The translations under genes and the position numbers were made by a program. This document shows, one piece after another, positions 29,658 through 39,340 of a stretch of 64,000 bases of DNA; positions within the stretch are counted from its first letter, which is position 1, and each line of letters opens with the position of its first letter. Source of the DNA: CAWEEP01 sp963808125 (GTDB taxonomy: Bacteria > Chloroflexota > Dormibacteria > Aeolococcales > Aeolococcaceae); contig CAWEEP010000053.1 of assembly GCA_963808125.1 (NCBI GenBank), positions 1 through 64,000 on the forward strand. The letters are read 5' to 3'. The notes under the pieces were generated by a model. It did no database searches, was not told the DNA's origin, and worked only from the letters and a program-made list of their open reading frames with translations.

Positions 29658-30287
29658 TCAGATGACGCGGAGGACCTGATCGGGATCGCGCTCTCGCCGG
29701 GCCAGGGCCCGCAGGACCGACAGCTCCCCATGGCGCAACGCGGCCACGTCGATCAGGGTGGCGATGGCGACGTCGACGCCGGGGAGGGTGGGCGTCGGAC
29801 GGCCCAGGCTGACGCACAGGTCGTCGATGTGCACCACCAGCTCGATGATCCGCGTCTTCAGGTACTCGTCGAGCAGCAGGACCTCGTCGCGGACCTTCAC
29901 CTGGATGAGCCGGTCCTCCGGCTCCGCGCTGAGCTGCACTCGCAGGAACTCCTGGGCGTGGTCCAGGGCAGCCACGAGCGCGGCGTGGCCGGCGCGGGCG
30001 GCGTCGGAGGACGAGTGGCGGACGCGGGTGTTGATGGACGAGGAGAGGTCGCCGGTGACCGGCAGGAAGTACGCCGCGGCGGAGAGCGGCTCCTCCGATT
30101 CGCGAACATGCTCGGCGAGGCAATCCGGGACGGAGGTGACCGCCCTGACCAGGTGTGCGGTCAGGTCGCCGATCGTCATGCCCTCGAGGGCGCTGGGTTC
30201 GGCCCACCGCTCGCGGATCTCATCGAGCTTGACGACGGTCCCCGCGGCACCCGCCGCGCCGAGGTAGGCGAGCCTCGTCTCGTGCAT
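29658..30287 (-). CDS. Mycothiol-dependent maleylpyruvate isomerase-like (DinB-fold) protein
   Basis: 209 residues resembling the TIGR03083/maleylpyruvate isomerase N-terminal family, a four-helix DinB-like fold that binds a metal. The conserved pattern is the first-helix Trp-Ala (RERWAEPSALEGMTIGDLTAHL) with the metal His in LTAHLVRAV, and the later ELVVHIDDLCVSLG with a second His-Asp. Family members use mycothiol or bacillithiol; the thiol used here is unknown. TATGTT ends 9 nt before the ATG at 30287, without a Shine-Dalgarno. It stands alone, between the hydrolase and glyS. Confidence 0.72.
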   Translation of the reverse strand: MHETRLAYLGAAGAAGTVVKLDEIRERWAEPSALEGMTIGDLTAHLVRAVTSVPDCLAEHVRESEEPLSAAAYFLPVTGDLSSSINTRVRHSSSDAARAGHAALVAALDHAQEFLRVQLSAEPEDRLIQVKVRDEVLLLDEYLKTRIIELVVHIDDLCVSLGRPTPTLPGVDVAIATLIDVAALRHGELSVLRALARRERDPDQVLRVI

Positions 30288-30354
30288 GACGGGGGAAACA
30301 TACCCGACTGCGCCGCCCAGCGGCCGTCGAGGATGCGCCCGGCCGAGGTCCCGG

Positions 30355-31776
30355 CTAGCCGGCCGGGGCGGCGGCGCGCTCGGCGGTCCGCTTCCGGAAG
30401 AGCACCAGCTGGTCCTGGATGGCCGCCTCGAGCCCGGAGATGGGGACCCGGACCTGGGTCATTCCGTCTCTCTCGCGGATGGTGACGGCCTCGTCGGTGA
30501 CGCTGTCGAAGTCGTAGGTCACCGCGAGCGGGGTGCCGATCTCGTCCTGGCGGCGGTAGCGGCGGCCGATGGCCTGGGTCTCGTCGTAGTCGGTGGCGAA
30601 GCGGGGCCGGAGCCGGTGCTCGAGCAGCCGCGCCGGGACGGTCAGCTCCTCCTTTTTGGAAAGAGGCAGCACCGCCACCTGGACGGGGGCGACGTCGGGG
30701 TGCATGCGCAGCACCGTGCGCTTCTCGCCGCGGACGTCCTCCTCGTCGTAGGCGTCGATGAGCACGGTGAGCATGATCCTGTCCACGCCCGCCGCCGGTT
30801 CGATCACGTAGGGGATGAAGCGCTTCCCCGTGGCCTGGTCGAAGTAGCTGAGATCGACACCGCTGGCCTTCTGATGCGCGCTCAAGTCGAAGTCGGTGCG
30901 GTTGGCGATGCCCTCCAGCTCGCCCCAACCGAAAGGGTAGAGGTACTCGACGTCGGTGGCCGCCTTGGCGTAGTGGGCGAGCTCCTTGGGGGCGTGGTCG
31001 CGCAGGCGGAGACGGTCGGCGCGGACGCCCAGTCCTCCGTGTACCAGCGGAAACGCTCGGCGCGCCAGTAGTCGAACCAGTCGCTCGTCGGTGCCCGGCT
31101 CGCAGAAGAACTCCATCTCCATCTGCTCGAACTCGCGGGTGCGGAAGATGAAGTTGCCGGGCGAGATCTCGTTGCGGAACGACTTGCCGATCTGGGCGAT
31201 GCCGAAGGGGATGCAACGGCGGCTGCTGGCCAGCACGCTCTTGAAGTCGACGAACATGCCCTGCGCCGTCTCCGGCCGCAGGTACACCTGGGCGGAGGTG
31301 TCCTCGACGGGACCGAGGAAGGTGCGGAACATCAGGTTGAACTGGCGCGGCTCGGTCAAAGCACCGCCGCACTCCGGGCACCCCGGAGCTCGGGGTCGGC
31401 CCCCCGGGCGACACGCTCGGCACCCAGGTGGTCGGCGCGCCAGCGCTTGCGGCAGCTGCCGGTGCAGTCCACGAGGGGATCGGTGAAGCCGGCGACGTGG
31501 CCGCTGGCGACCCAGACCTGCGGGATTCATGATCACCGAAGTCTCGATGCCCTCGATATCGTCACGAAGCTCCACCGTGGAGCGCCACCAGCGGTTGCGG
31601 ATGTTGCGCCGCAACCGCGTCCCCAGCGGGCCGTAGTCGTAGAGGGCGTTGATGCCACCGTAGATCTCGCTGGAGGGGAAGAAGAATCCGCGCTGCTTGC
31701 CCAGCGACACCAGGCGTTCCAAGAGGTCGGCCGGCGGCGGCGTCGGCACGAAGTCGGCCGGCGGCTCGGCTGGCAT
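30355..31776 (-). CDS. glyS: Glycyl-tRNA synthetase, single-chain type (compensated frameshifts)
   Basis: Class II synthetase of about 473 residues, of the alpha-2 type also found in actinobacteria, mycoplasmas and eukaryotes rather than the alpha2-beta2 type. Visible motifs: KQRGFFFPSSEIYGG, YDYGPLGTRLRRN, QFNLMFRTFLGP, YLRPETAQGMFVDF, GKSFRNEISPGNF (motif 2) and YVIEPAAGVDRIML (motif 3). Two internal stretches, about 31378-31528 and 31020-31115, read as nonsense, but the neighbouring frames give VWVASGHVAGFTDPLVDCTG and DWFDYWRAERFRWYTED, so each is bounded by opposite single-base indels. The ATG at 31776 lies 15 nt after recO; TAGACT ends 9 nt upstream. Confidence 0.92.
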   Translation of the reverse strand: MPAEPPADFVPTPPPADLLERLVSLGKQRGFFFPSSEIYGGINALYDYGPLGTRLRRNIRNRWWRSTVELRDDIEGIETSVIMNPAGLGRQRPRRRLHRSPRGLHRQLPQALARRPPGCRACRPGGRPRAPGCPECGGALTEPRQFNLMFRTFLGPVEDTSAQVYLRPETAQGMFVDFKSVLASSRRCIPFGIAQIGKSFRNEISPGNFIFRTREFEQMEMEFFCEPGTDERLVRLLARRAFPLVHGGLGVRADRLRLRDHAPKELAHYAKAATDVEYLYPFGWGELEGIANRTDFDLSAHQKASGVDLSYFDQATGKRFIPYVIEPAAGVDRIMLTVLIDAYDEEDVRGEKRTVLRMHPDVAPVQVAVLPLSKKEELTVPARLLEHRLRPRFATDYDETQAIGRRYRRQDEIGTPLAVTYDFDSVTDEAVTIRERDGMTQVRVPISGLEAAIQDQLVLFRKRTAERAAAPAG

Positions 31777-31791
31777 GGCCGGCAAAGTCTA

Positions 31792-32634
31792 TCAGCGCCC
31801 CATGGCGCGAAGAACGTCCCAGGAGCGCAGCCGGCGGTCGAGGTGGTAATCGAGCTCCCGCTCGATGATGGATTCCAGCGCCGCCAGCGTCGGCGCGTCC
31901 AGGCGGAGCCGGGCCCAGGTCTCCGTGTCCCCCTCGGCCGCCACGCGCAGCACCTTGATGACACGGACGGGGCAGTCGAGCGCGGCAGAATCGGCGGGGC
32001 GGCACTCGGCGCAGAGGAGCCCTCCCCCCGCCGCGCTGAAGCCAGCCGGCTCCTCGGGGAGGCGCTTCCCGCAGGAGGCGCAGAGATGCAACTGGGGCGC
32101 GTAGCCGAGACGGTCGATCATCTGCCGGGCAAAGCGCACCAGGGTGCTGCGGGGGTCGCGCTCGGGATCGGCCACCTCGCGGATGGCCGCCGCCACCAGG
32201 ACGAAGACGGCCGCGTCGGCGTGGTGGCTCTCCGAGCACCCGGTCGGTGAGCTCGGCGATCACTGCGGCGCAACCGGCGCGTCGGTACTCGGAGAAGGCC
32301 AGGTCGGTCCAGCCCTGTGATCTCTCCGCCTGGGTGAGGACGAGCAACTCCCCCGGCCCTGCGCCAGGTGCATCCTGCTCTGGACGAAGAGGTCGGTGAT
32401 GGCGGCGAAACGGCTGCCCGACTTGCGCACCCCCCGGGCCATCACCCCGACCTTGCCGTGGTCGCGGGTCAGCACGGTCAGCACGCGGTCGGCCTCGCCA
32501 TAGTTGACGTGGCGGAGGACGATCCCCTCGTCGGTGAAGCTCTGCGCCACGGGGCGGGCCGCCGCGGGCGGACGGTCAGCGCGGGGCGGAGGGGACGCCC
32601 TGGTCCTCGCCACCCTGGCCGTGCCTGGCGCCAT
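31792..32634 (-). CDS. recO: DNA repair protein RecO (two frameshifts)
   Basis: Recombination mediator that loads RecA with RecF/RecR. The N-terminal OB-fold is FTDEGIVLRHVNYGEADRVL followed by DHGKVGVMARGVRKSGSRFA. After a missing G near 32347 the frame continues as ELLVLTQAERSQGW, and after an extra base near 32235 as VFVLVAAAIREV, FARQMIDRLGYAPQL and the zinc ribbon CASCGKRLP...CAEC. Total length (843 nt) fits about 280 residues with the two indels cancelling. The start is uncertain: ATG at 32634 overlaps the CNNM gene; GTG at 32550 begins the conserved part. Downstream of CNNM and upstream of glyS. Confidence 0.85.
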
Positions 32635-33896
32635 CGTGTTCGGCGACGAAAGGCTCGGGACTGGTGATCCGCACCGACTGGATGCTCTGTCCGCGCACCG
32701 AGTTCCACCGTCAACGTGGCCGTCCCCAGTGGCAGCACATCGCCAGCCTTGGGGATCTCGCCGAGACGCTCGTAGACGAGCCCGCCGATGGAGTCGGCCT
32801 CGAACTCGCCGACGTCGATGTGGAGGAGCTGGTCGACGTCGTCGACGGGGAAGCGGGCACTCATCAGCACCTCCCGGTCGCTGAGGAACTGAACCTCCTC
32901 CTTCTCGGCGGCGTCGTACTCGTCGCGGATGGGACCGACGATCTCCTCGATGAGATCCTCGAAGGTGACGATGCCGGCGGTGCCGCCGTGCTCGTCCACC
33001 ACGATGGCGATGTGGACTGTTCGCTCCTGCATCTCGCGGAGGAGCTCGCCGACGTGCTTGCTCTCCGGCGTGAAGTACGGCTCGCGGGCCAGGGAGACGA
33101 GCGAACGGGTGTCGTCGCTGCGGGCGCCGTGGCGGAGGAGGTCCTTGGCGTAGACGACGGCGACGACGTGGTCGATGGTGCCCTCGTAGACGGGGATGCG
33201 CGAGTGGCCGTGCTCGACGATGAGAGCGATGAGCTCGCCCACCCCGCGCGACATCTCGATGCCGACGACGTCGACTCGCGGCACCATGACCTCGCGGACC
33301 GACTTGTCGGTCATCTCGAGGATGCCGTCGATCATCTGCCGCTCCTCCTCCTCGACGACCCCCTCACGCTCACCCATGGCGAGGAGGAGCTTGAGTTCCT
33401 CCTCGGTGACGAAGGGGCCGCGGATGTCCCGCCCGCGGGTGGCGATGCGGAGCAGCAGCCGCGCCACCAGGGTGAGAACGGAGATGACGGGTCGGAGAAC
33501 GGCGGTGAGCGCCTGGATGGGGGCCGCCAGGCGCAGGGCTAGGCGCTCGTTGAAGCGGAGCGCAAGCGACTTGGGTGCGATCTCACAGAAGACGAGCACG
33601 ACGAGGGTGAGTGCGGCGGTCGCCAGCGCCTGGGGCAGCGACCTCGCGTAGCCGGTGACGATGAGGGTGGTCGCCGTCGAGGCGATGATCACCGCCGCCG
33701 TGTTGACGGAGAGGATGGTCGAAAGGTAGCCGTTCGGATGATTGTGCAGCCGCACCACCCGCGCCGCCCGCGCGTCGCCGTCCTCGGCAAGGCTGCGCAT
33801 GCGGATCCGTGACACCGAGGTCAGCGCCGTCTCGGCGGCGGCGGCGAAGGCGGCCAGCACCAGGCCGGCGATGAGCAGGACGAGAAGCCAGGTCAT
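32576..33896 (-). CDS. CNNM/CorC (HlyC) family membrane protein (frameshift near 3' end)
   Basis: About 440 residues. DUF21 transmembrane domain (about four helices, residues 1-150, with EIAPKSLALR), a CBS-domain pair (about 200-320; VMVPRVDVVGIEM, IAIVVDEHGGTAGIVTFEDL) and a C-terminal CorC/HlyC domain (FPVDDVDQLLHIDVGEFEAD). Family members take part in Mg/Co efflux or membrane integrity. An extra base near 32705 breaks the frame; corrected, it ends SVRITSPEPFVAEHD and stops at 32576. It precedes recO, as in several Gram-positive genomes. Confidence 0.88.
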
Positions 33897-33966
33897 CGAC
33901 GGTTCACCCGCGGAGAGCCCCGCCCATCACGCTCTTCGTTCCTTTCGGGGGCGTTCGGTGAGCCGC

Positions 33967-34936
33967 TCATCGGAACAGCTCGCTGACGCTCCTCCCCTCG
34001 TGGACACGGACGATCGCCTCGGCGATCAGGGGGGCCACGGAGAGCACGCGGAGCTTGGGGTGGTTGGCGAGGGCGTGCTGGGCGTCGGGAAGGGGGATGG
34101 TGTCGGTGATGCAGATCTCGTCGATGGGGGCGTCGTGAAGACGCTCCAGGGCGCCGTCGGTGAGCACGCCGTGCGTCACCACGACGTCCACGCCGGTGGC
34201 GCCGCCGGCGCGGAGGGCCTCGGAGGCGCTGACCAGGGTGCCGCCGGTGGAGATGAGGTCGTCGACGATGATGGCGTGCAGCCCGGCGACGTCACCGATG
34301 ACATGGACGACCTCGGCGGTGTCGTCGCGGGGACGGCGCTTGTCGATGATGGCGATGGGGGCTTCGAGGATGCGCCCGAGACGCCGGGCGCGCAGCGCTC
34401 CACCGGTGTCCGGCGAGACCACCACGACTCCGTTGGAGCCATGCCTCTCCTGGACGCGCCGGGCGAGGATCTTGGTGGCGGTGAGGGCGTCCACGGGGAT
34501 GTCGAAGAACCCCTGGATGGCCTCGGCATGGAGGTCCACGGCAATGACGCGGCTGGCCCCGGCGAGCTCGATGATGTTGGCGATGAGCTTGGCCGAGATG
34601 GGGTCGCGCGGAGCGGTCTTCTTCTCCTTGCGCTGGTACCCGTAATAGGGGATGACGGCGGTGATCCGCGCAGCGGAGGCGCGTCGCAAGGCGTCGAGGA
34701 TGATGAACAGCTGGACCAGGTTGTCGCTGACCGGCTGACAGGTCGGCTGGATCAGGTAGACATCGTGACCGCGGACCGACTTCATGGATCTTGACGTCGA
34801 ACTCGCCGTCGGCGAACCGGGTGATGTCCATCTGGCACAGCGGCAGGTCGATCTCCCTGGCGATGCGCTCGCCCAGCTCCGGATTCCCCGTCCCGGAGAG
34901 GAGCATCAGGTCGCCATGGGGGTTGAACTCAGGCAT
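33967..34936 (-). CDS. prs: Ribose-phosphate pyrophosphokinase (frameshifted)
   Basis: Makes PRPP from ribose 5-phosphate and ATP for nucleotide, His and Trp synthesis. About 323 residues. The first frame has LMLLSGTGNPELGERIA and MDITRFADGEFDVKIHE; an extra base near 34788 shifts to VRGHDVYLIQPTCQPVSDNL, YYGYQRKEKKTAPRDPISAK, VVVSPDTGGALRAR and the PRPP loop IIVDDLISTGGTL. The ATG at 34936 overlaps glmU's stop by 8 nt, giving the glmU-prs pair known from Bacillus (gcaD-prs). Confidence 0.93.
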
Positions 34937-36302
34937 CTGGCCCCCCAAGCCTAGCGCGGTCCCGCCAGCCCTCGATGGTCCGCTGCCGGGCCCGACCCAC
35001 CGCCAGCGCCCCTTCGGGGACGTCGCGGTCGACGATGCTCGCCGCGGCGACGTAGGCCCCGCGGCCGATTCGGAGAGGAGCGACCAGGCTGCTGTTGCTT
35101 CCGACGAAGACGCCGTCGCCGATGGTGGTTCGGTGTTTGCTCCGTCCGTCGTAGTTGCAGGTGACGGTGCCGGCCCCGATGTTGACGTCTCGGCCGACGT
35201 CGCTGTCGAGAACGCAGGAGAAGTGATTGATGCGAGTCCCGGCGCCGATCCTGCTGTTCTTGACCTCCGCATGCGTTCCCAACGATACCCCCGATGCCAG
35301 GAAGGTGTCCGGCCGGATGCGGTCGAAGTGGCCGATGGAGACACCGTCCCCGATGTCGCTCCCATCGACGACCGAGGCGCCCACGGACACCCCGTCGCCG
35401 ACCCGGCTGTCGCGGATCTGAGCCATGGGACCGATCCGGCAGTCACGGCCGATGACCGTGGCCCCGGCGAGGCGGGTCATGGGGTGCAGGACGGTGTCGC
35501 GGCCCACCGTGACCCCCCAGTCGACAAAGGTCGTCGCCGGGTCGTCCACGGTGACCCCGTCCAGCATGAGCGCCTCCAGCAGACGGCGCCGGAGGATCGT
35601 CTGGGCGGCGGCGAGCTGGACGCGATCATTGATTCCCAGACCCTCTTCCGGGTCGGCGGCGGCGACCGCCTCGACGTCGGGCGCGAGCATGGCCACGACG
35701 TCGGTGAGGTAGTACTCCCCCTGGGCGTTGTCGGTGGACAGCCGCTCGAGTGCCGGCCACAGGCGCTCCCCGGAGAACACGTAGACGCCGGCATTGCACT
35801 CCGTCGGGGCGGTGCCGGGGCCGGCGAGGTCGCGCTCCTCGACGATCCGCGCCACCCGTCCGGCGGGGTCTCGCACCACCCGGCCCAGCCCGGCGGGGCT
35901 GCCCGGCACCACGGTGAGGAGGACGCAGGCGGCTCCGGTCGAGGCCTGGGCGCGCACGAGACCGCGGACGGTCTCGGCCCGGAGCAGCGGCAGGTCGGCG
36001 TTCAGGACGACGACCTGGCCCTGATCCCGCAACGCGGGCGGGACGCTGCGCAGGGCGTCGCCGGTGCCTCGCGGCTCGGCCTGCGGCGCGGCGTCGGCCA
36101 CGCCATGAAGCGCCTCGGCGACCCCGGCGTGTGCGGGGCTGACGATCACCAGGGGTCGGGCTCCCGTGGCCTCGTGGGCGGCGGCGACGCTATAGAGGAG
36201 CATGGGCCGTCCCGCCAGGGGGTGCAGCACCTTGGGGAGGGCGCTCTTCATGCGTGTGCCCTGCCCCGCGGCAAGGATCACCGCCCGAGCTGCGTCTGCC
36301 AC
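34929..36302 (-). CDS. glmU: Bifunctional UDP-GlcNAc pyrophosphorylase / GlcN-1-P acetyltransferase
   Basis: Makes UDP-GlcNAc for peptidoglycan. About 457 residues. The N-terminal nucleotidyltransferase domain shows VILAAGQGTRMKSALPKVLH, LNADLPLLR, AEPRGTGDAL and ECNAGVYVF. From about residue 250 a left-handed beta-helix of hexapeptide repeats follows, with the acetyltransferase motifs INHFSCVLDSDVG, NIGAGTVTCNYDG and FVGSNSSLVAPL. GTG start at 36302; TATACT (36316-36311) ends only 8 nt upstream, so the transcript is probably leaderless. Overlaps prs downstream. Confidence 0.95.
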   Translation of the reverse strand: MADAARAVILAAGQGTRMKSALPKVLHPLAGRPMLLYSVAAAHEATGARPLVIVSPAHAGVAEALHGVADAAPQAEPRGTGDALRSVPPALRDQGQVVVLNADLPLLRAETVRGLVRAQASTGAACVLLTVVPGSPAGLGRVVRDPAGRVARIVEERDLAGPGTAPTECNAGVYVFSGERLWPALERLSTDNAQGEYYLTDVVAMLAPDVEAVAAADPEEGLGINDRVQLAAAQTILRRRLLEALMLDGVTVDDPATTFVDWGVTVGRDTVLHPMTRLAGATVIGRDCRIGPMAQIRDSRVGDGVSVGASVVDGSDIGDGVSIGHFDRIRPDTFLASGVSLGTHAEVKNSRIGAGTRINHFSCVLDSDVGRDVNIGAGTVTCNYDGRSKHRTTIGDGVFVGSNSSLVAPLRIGRGAYVAAASIVDRDVPEGALAVGRARQRTIEGWRDRARLGGPDA

Positions 36303-36310
36303 TGGGCCGG

Positions 36311-36316
36311 AGTATA
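36311..36316 (-). promoter_or_regulatory. glmU -10 element (leaderless start)
   Basis: TATACT on the minus strand, ending 8 nt before the glmU GTG, would place transcription start at or within two bases of the start codon. No Shine-Dalgarno and no clear -35. Confidence 0.55.
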
Positions 36317-36639
36317 CGGGCTCACCCAGCTCGATTCGGGGAGGGGCGCCGCCACCGGTCGCGGTATGATCGGAGCCAGTGCCTGACCAGAGCGTTTCCC
36401 GGCGCGGCGACGAACGCCGCCACGAAGGAGATCGCCCGGTCCGCCTGGGCCGAGTACCCCGACAGCGCAAGAGTTGCGGCTGCCGCCATTCCGCGGCCGC
36501 CCGGCCGCGCTGCACCCGGCTGCACATCCCGCGCGTCCACCTCGTCGTCTGACCCCCCGGACGGCCGCCGCCGCCAAGTGGCAGGGCTCCGAGGGCCGAG
36601 ACGCAGTCGCCACCAGAGGTAGGATCGACGCGCCATCCC

Positions 36640-36714
36640 TGGGGAGTAGCCAAGTGGTAAGGCAGCGGACTTTGGATCCGCCATTCGAAGGTTCGAATCC
36701 TTCCTCCCCAGCCA
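36640..36714 (+). tRNA. tRNA-Gln (UUG), with encoded CCA
   Basis: Acceptor TGGGGAG / CTCCCCA, D-arm GCC-AAGTGGTAA-GGC, anticodon stem-loop GCGGA-CTTTGGA-TCCGC with anticodon TTG, T-arm GAAGG-TTCGAAT-CCTTC, discriminator G and encoded CCA at 36712-36714. The 336 nt upstream, back to glmU, and the 250 nt downstream hold no gene I can support. Confidence 0.96.
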
Positions 36715-36966
36715 TCGGCTCGCTTCGGGTGCGTTCGAGACTTCTCGAATCTCTCCAACCTGGGTACCAACCCAGCCGGCGCGGCGAATCGCACCAATCG
36801 CACACTCGCCCGCCACGGCAAGGCACCCGGGTGTCTGGCGCGCCTGGCTCTTCCCAGACCTCGACCCAAATTCGGGGGCTTCCGCAGGAACGTCCGGTGC
36901 CCACAGGCTCACCCCCAGCCGGCCTCTCAACGTCCGAGCCCTCCCTCGCCAGCCGAGGGAACCGGC

Positions 36967-38516
36967 TCAGGAGATCAGCGCGCGCAGCTGCTGCTCCCAC
37001 CCGTCGCCGTGGATCACCCTGCCCCGGAACGCCGCCGCCAGCCGGGAGAGGTGGGGGAGCCGGCTGACCGCCTCGGCATAGCGTGACCCGACACCGGAGA
37101 AGTCGCCAGCGAGCACCTCGATGTGGAAGCCGATGAGCAGGAGTGCGGCGTTGAGCTGGCCGGTGTCGAGCGAGGGTTCGCGGAACACGTACGTCGCGTG
37201 GTCGTCGGCGTTCAGGGTCTCGTAGGCGATGGCGCCCGACGCAATGTGGACGACGAGGAAGGCCATGATGGTGGGCTGATCACCGCCCGTGCTCAGGCGG
37301 TTGAAGTCGGTGTGCGCCGGGGTGAGCCCGCCGGCGTCCGGCTCGGCCTGGGGCACGCGGAACATCGACTGAGCGTGCGCCTGCCCCCCCCGAACCAGGC
37401 GCCGTCGCCTCGCAGCATGCGCATGGCGAGCATCCCACCCATCGCTCCAAAGGGAGCGCCGAATCCCATGCCCATCCCCATGCCCATGCCCATCCCCATC
37501 CCAGGCATCCCCATCCCAGGCATCCCGCCGGCCGGGCCGCCGATCAGTGGGCCCCCGGCGCCCCCGGGCTGGGGCACCCCGATCGCCCTCTCCGCCGTGG
37601 TCATCCCCATGACGCGCCCCATCATCGACATGTCGGGTCCGGCGGCCTGACCCATACCGGGCCCGGAGCTCTGCACCGGCCCGGCCTCGGCGAAGTGGGT
37701 CGTCCCCTCCGCCGCCACCTCGACGGAGGTGTCCTGCCGGAAGCCAAGCGAGGCCTCGCCGAGCGTCTGCAACAGCTGAGCGCAGCTGACCCGGTCGGGG
37801 ACCGTCGCGGCACCGAGGAGCGTAGGCCAGACGCCGGGATCGATCGGGTCCAGAGCGGACCGCGGCACGGCGATGCCGTCGCGGAGCTGCCCCGCCACCT
37901 GGCGCTGGGCCAGGGGCCCCAGCCCGGGGAGGAGGGTCTGCAGGAACGCGGCGGTGCGCCCGCGCTCGGCGGTGGCGCGCGAGCGCAGCAGGGTGAGGAA
38001 TTGGGACGTGGTCTGCGCGAGCCGCTGCACGACGACGGTGCCCAGGGAACCCATGGCGATGCTGATGCGGTACCCGGAGGAGTCGGTGGTGACGTCGTCG
38101 ATGGCCGCGTACGGCGCCTGAACTGGAAGACCGCTGACGGGGATCGCCACCATGCCGTCGTCGTAGAGGCCGATGTCGGCCTCGACATCGTCGACCGCGC
38201 CATGAAAACCCTGACGTTCGCCGAAGCCGATGGTGACCAGGCCGGTGTGGGCGCCGGCGACGCGGACCCCGCCGATCTGAGCGAGGAGCTGGGTGCGCAC
38301 GGTGCCGAGCTGGGAGAGGTCGACGGCGCTGCCGTCGCTGAGCCGGAGGCGGACGGTGAAGGGCACGGTCTCGCCCACCTCGACGATCTGCTCGGGGGTG
38401 AGCCGCAGCGGCTGGCCGAGCTGCGGCGAGACGGTCACGGTGCCGTCCTCCACCGTGACCTGTCCGTCGCCCTCGTCGATCACCTCCCCGCTGGAGGCGC
38501 TGAGCCGGAAGTGCAT
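36967..38516 (-). CDS. Unknown protein with Met-Gly repeat (frameshift in G8 run)
   Basis: About 516 residues, no recognised family. The N-terminal 80 residues look like a beta-rich PH-like domain (HFRLSASSGEVIDEGDGQVT); a central alpha/beta part runs to about residue 300. A striking Pro/Met/Gly tract (GMPGMGMPG then alternating Gly-Met, about residues 335-360) follows, then a C-terminal domain (MAFLVVHIASGAIAYETLNA, YVFREPSLDTGQLNAALLL). A G8 run at 37384-37391 must be G9 to join the two frames (WFGGGQAHAQSMFRV). It begins 13 nt after the zinc-ribbon gene, so the two form a pair. No signal peptide. Confidence 0.6.
37455..37530. repeat. 6-bp/15-bp Met-Gly coding repeat
   Basis: Tandem CCCATC and CCCATG hexamers (minus-strand GGCATG/GGGATG), with a longer CCCAGGCATC-type unit repeated twice at the right end. 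They encode the alternating Gly-Met tract. Confidence 0.75.
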
Positions 38517-38529
38517 GACCGGGCCGGCC

Positions 38530-39192
38530 TCAGGGTGCCGGCGTGCCGCACTCGCCGCAGAACTTGATACCGCCGACCAGCTCGGTGCCGCAGTTGGAGC
38601 AGAAGCTCTTGGTCGCCGCCGGGGCCGCCGCCAGCGCCGCGCCGCAGTGCTGGCAGAACTTCCCGCCCCCGGAATCCTGATGACAGGCGGGGCAGAGGCC
38701 GGTCGCCTGGTCGGTGTAGTTGACGCCCTGGGTCAGGTCCTGCGCCGAGATCTTCTCCTCGAGCTGGGATCTCTGCGCCTGCGCCTGCATGTAGGCCATC
38801 TCCTCGCCAAGCTTGGGGGCGCACTCGGCGCACAGGCCACGCTCGGTGTTCCAGCAGATGTCCCGGCACACCCATTTCCCACAGCGGTTGCACTGGTTGA
38901 AGTGGTCGTGCACTTCCTGGGCCGCCTTCGCCAGCTCCTTGTCCTTGGCAGGGCTGCCCGTTCCCGACTGGAGCATGGTGCTGCTCCAACCCGCCTGCTC
39001 GACCTCGCCCCCGATCGACCCGCCGAGGAGGCCGCCCCCGATAGCCGCCACCCGGCCGCCGAAGCCGAACAGCGAGCGGTGGAACGACGACCGGTACCCG
39101 TTGTTGCAGCGCATACAGCGGAACTCGAACTGGTACCCCTCGCCGGTGGACAGGTCCTCGATGTTGCTGGTGAATGGCACGACCCCAGGCAT
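38530..39192 (-). CDS. Multi-zinc-ribbon protein
   Basis: 220 residues with at least four CxxC zinc-binding pairs: CMRC near residue 27, CNRCGKWVCRDIC and CAEC in the middle, and at the C-terminus CPAC, CQHC, CSNC and CGEC, typical double-zinc-ribbon modules. A glycine-rich hydrophobic hairpin (FGFGGRVAAIGGGLLGGSIGG, about 37-57) could touch a membrane. The ATG at 39192 has a good Shine-Dalgarno (GGGAGGA). It is followed at 13 nt by the Met-Gly-repeat protein. Function unknown; perhaps a scaffold or nucleic-acid/protein interaction module. Confidence 0.72.
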   Translation of the reverse strand: MPGVVPFTSNIEDLSTGEGYQFEFRCMRCNNGYRSSFHRSLFGFGGRVAAIGGGLLGGSIGGEVEQAGWSSTMLQSGTGSPAKDKELAKAAQEVHDHFNQCNRCGKWVCRDICWNTERGLCAECAPKLGEEMAYMQAQAQRSQLEEKISAQDLTQGVNYTDQATGLCPACHQDSGGGKFCQHCGAALAAAPAATKSFCSNCGTELVGGIKFCGECGTPAP

Positions 39193-39340
39193 CGCCTCGT
39201 TCCTCCCGTGCCACCCTCTCCTGCGCGGGGCGGCTGCCCACACCCTACGGACCGCCCTGGCGAACTGTCAATGGACAGCGGCGGCGGGCGGGCGACCTCA
39301 CTCCGGTCGCTGCCGGCCGCTCCCGCCGGGCCGATTCAGA

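Noticed and set aside
37455..37530. CRISPR-like short repeat array
   Set aside because: Units are 6-15 bp, contiguous and in frame within a gene, without spacers.
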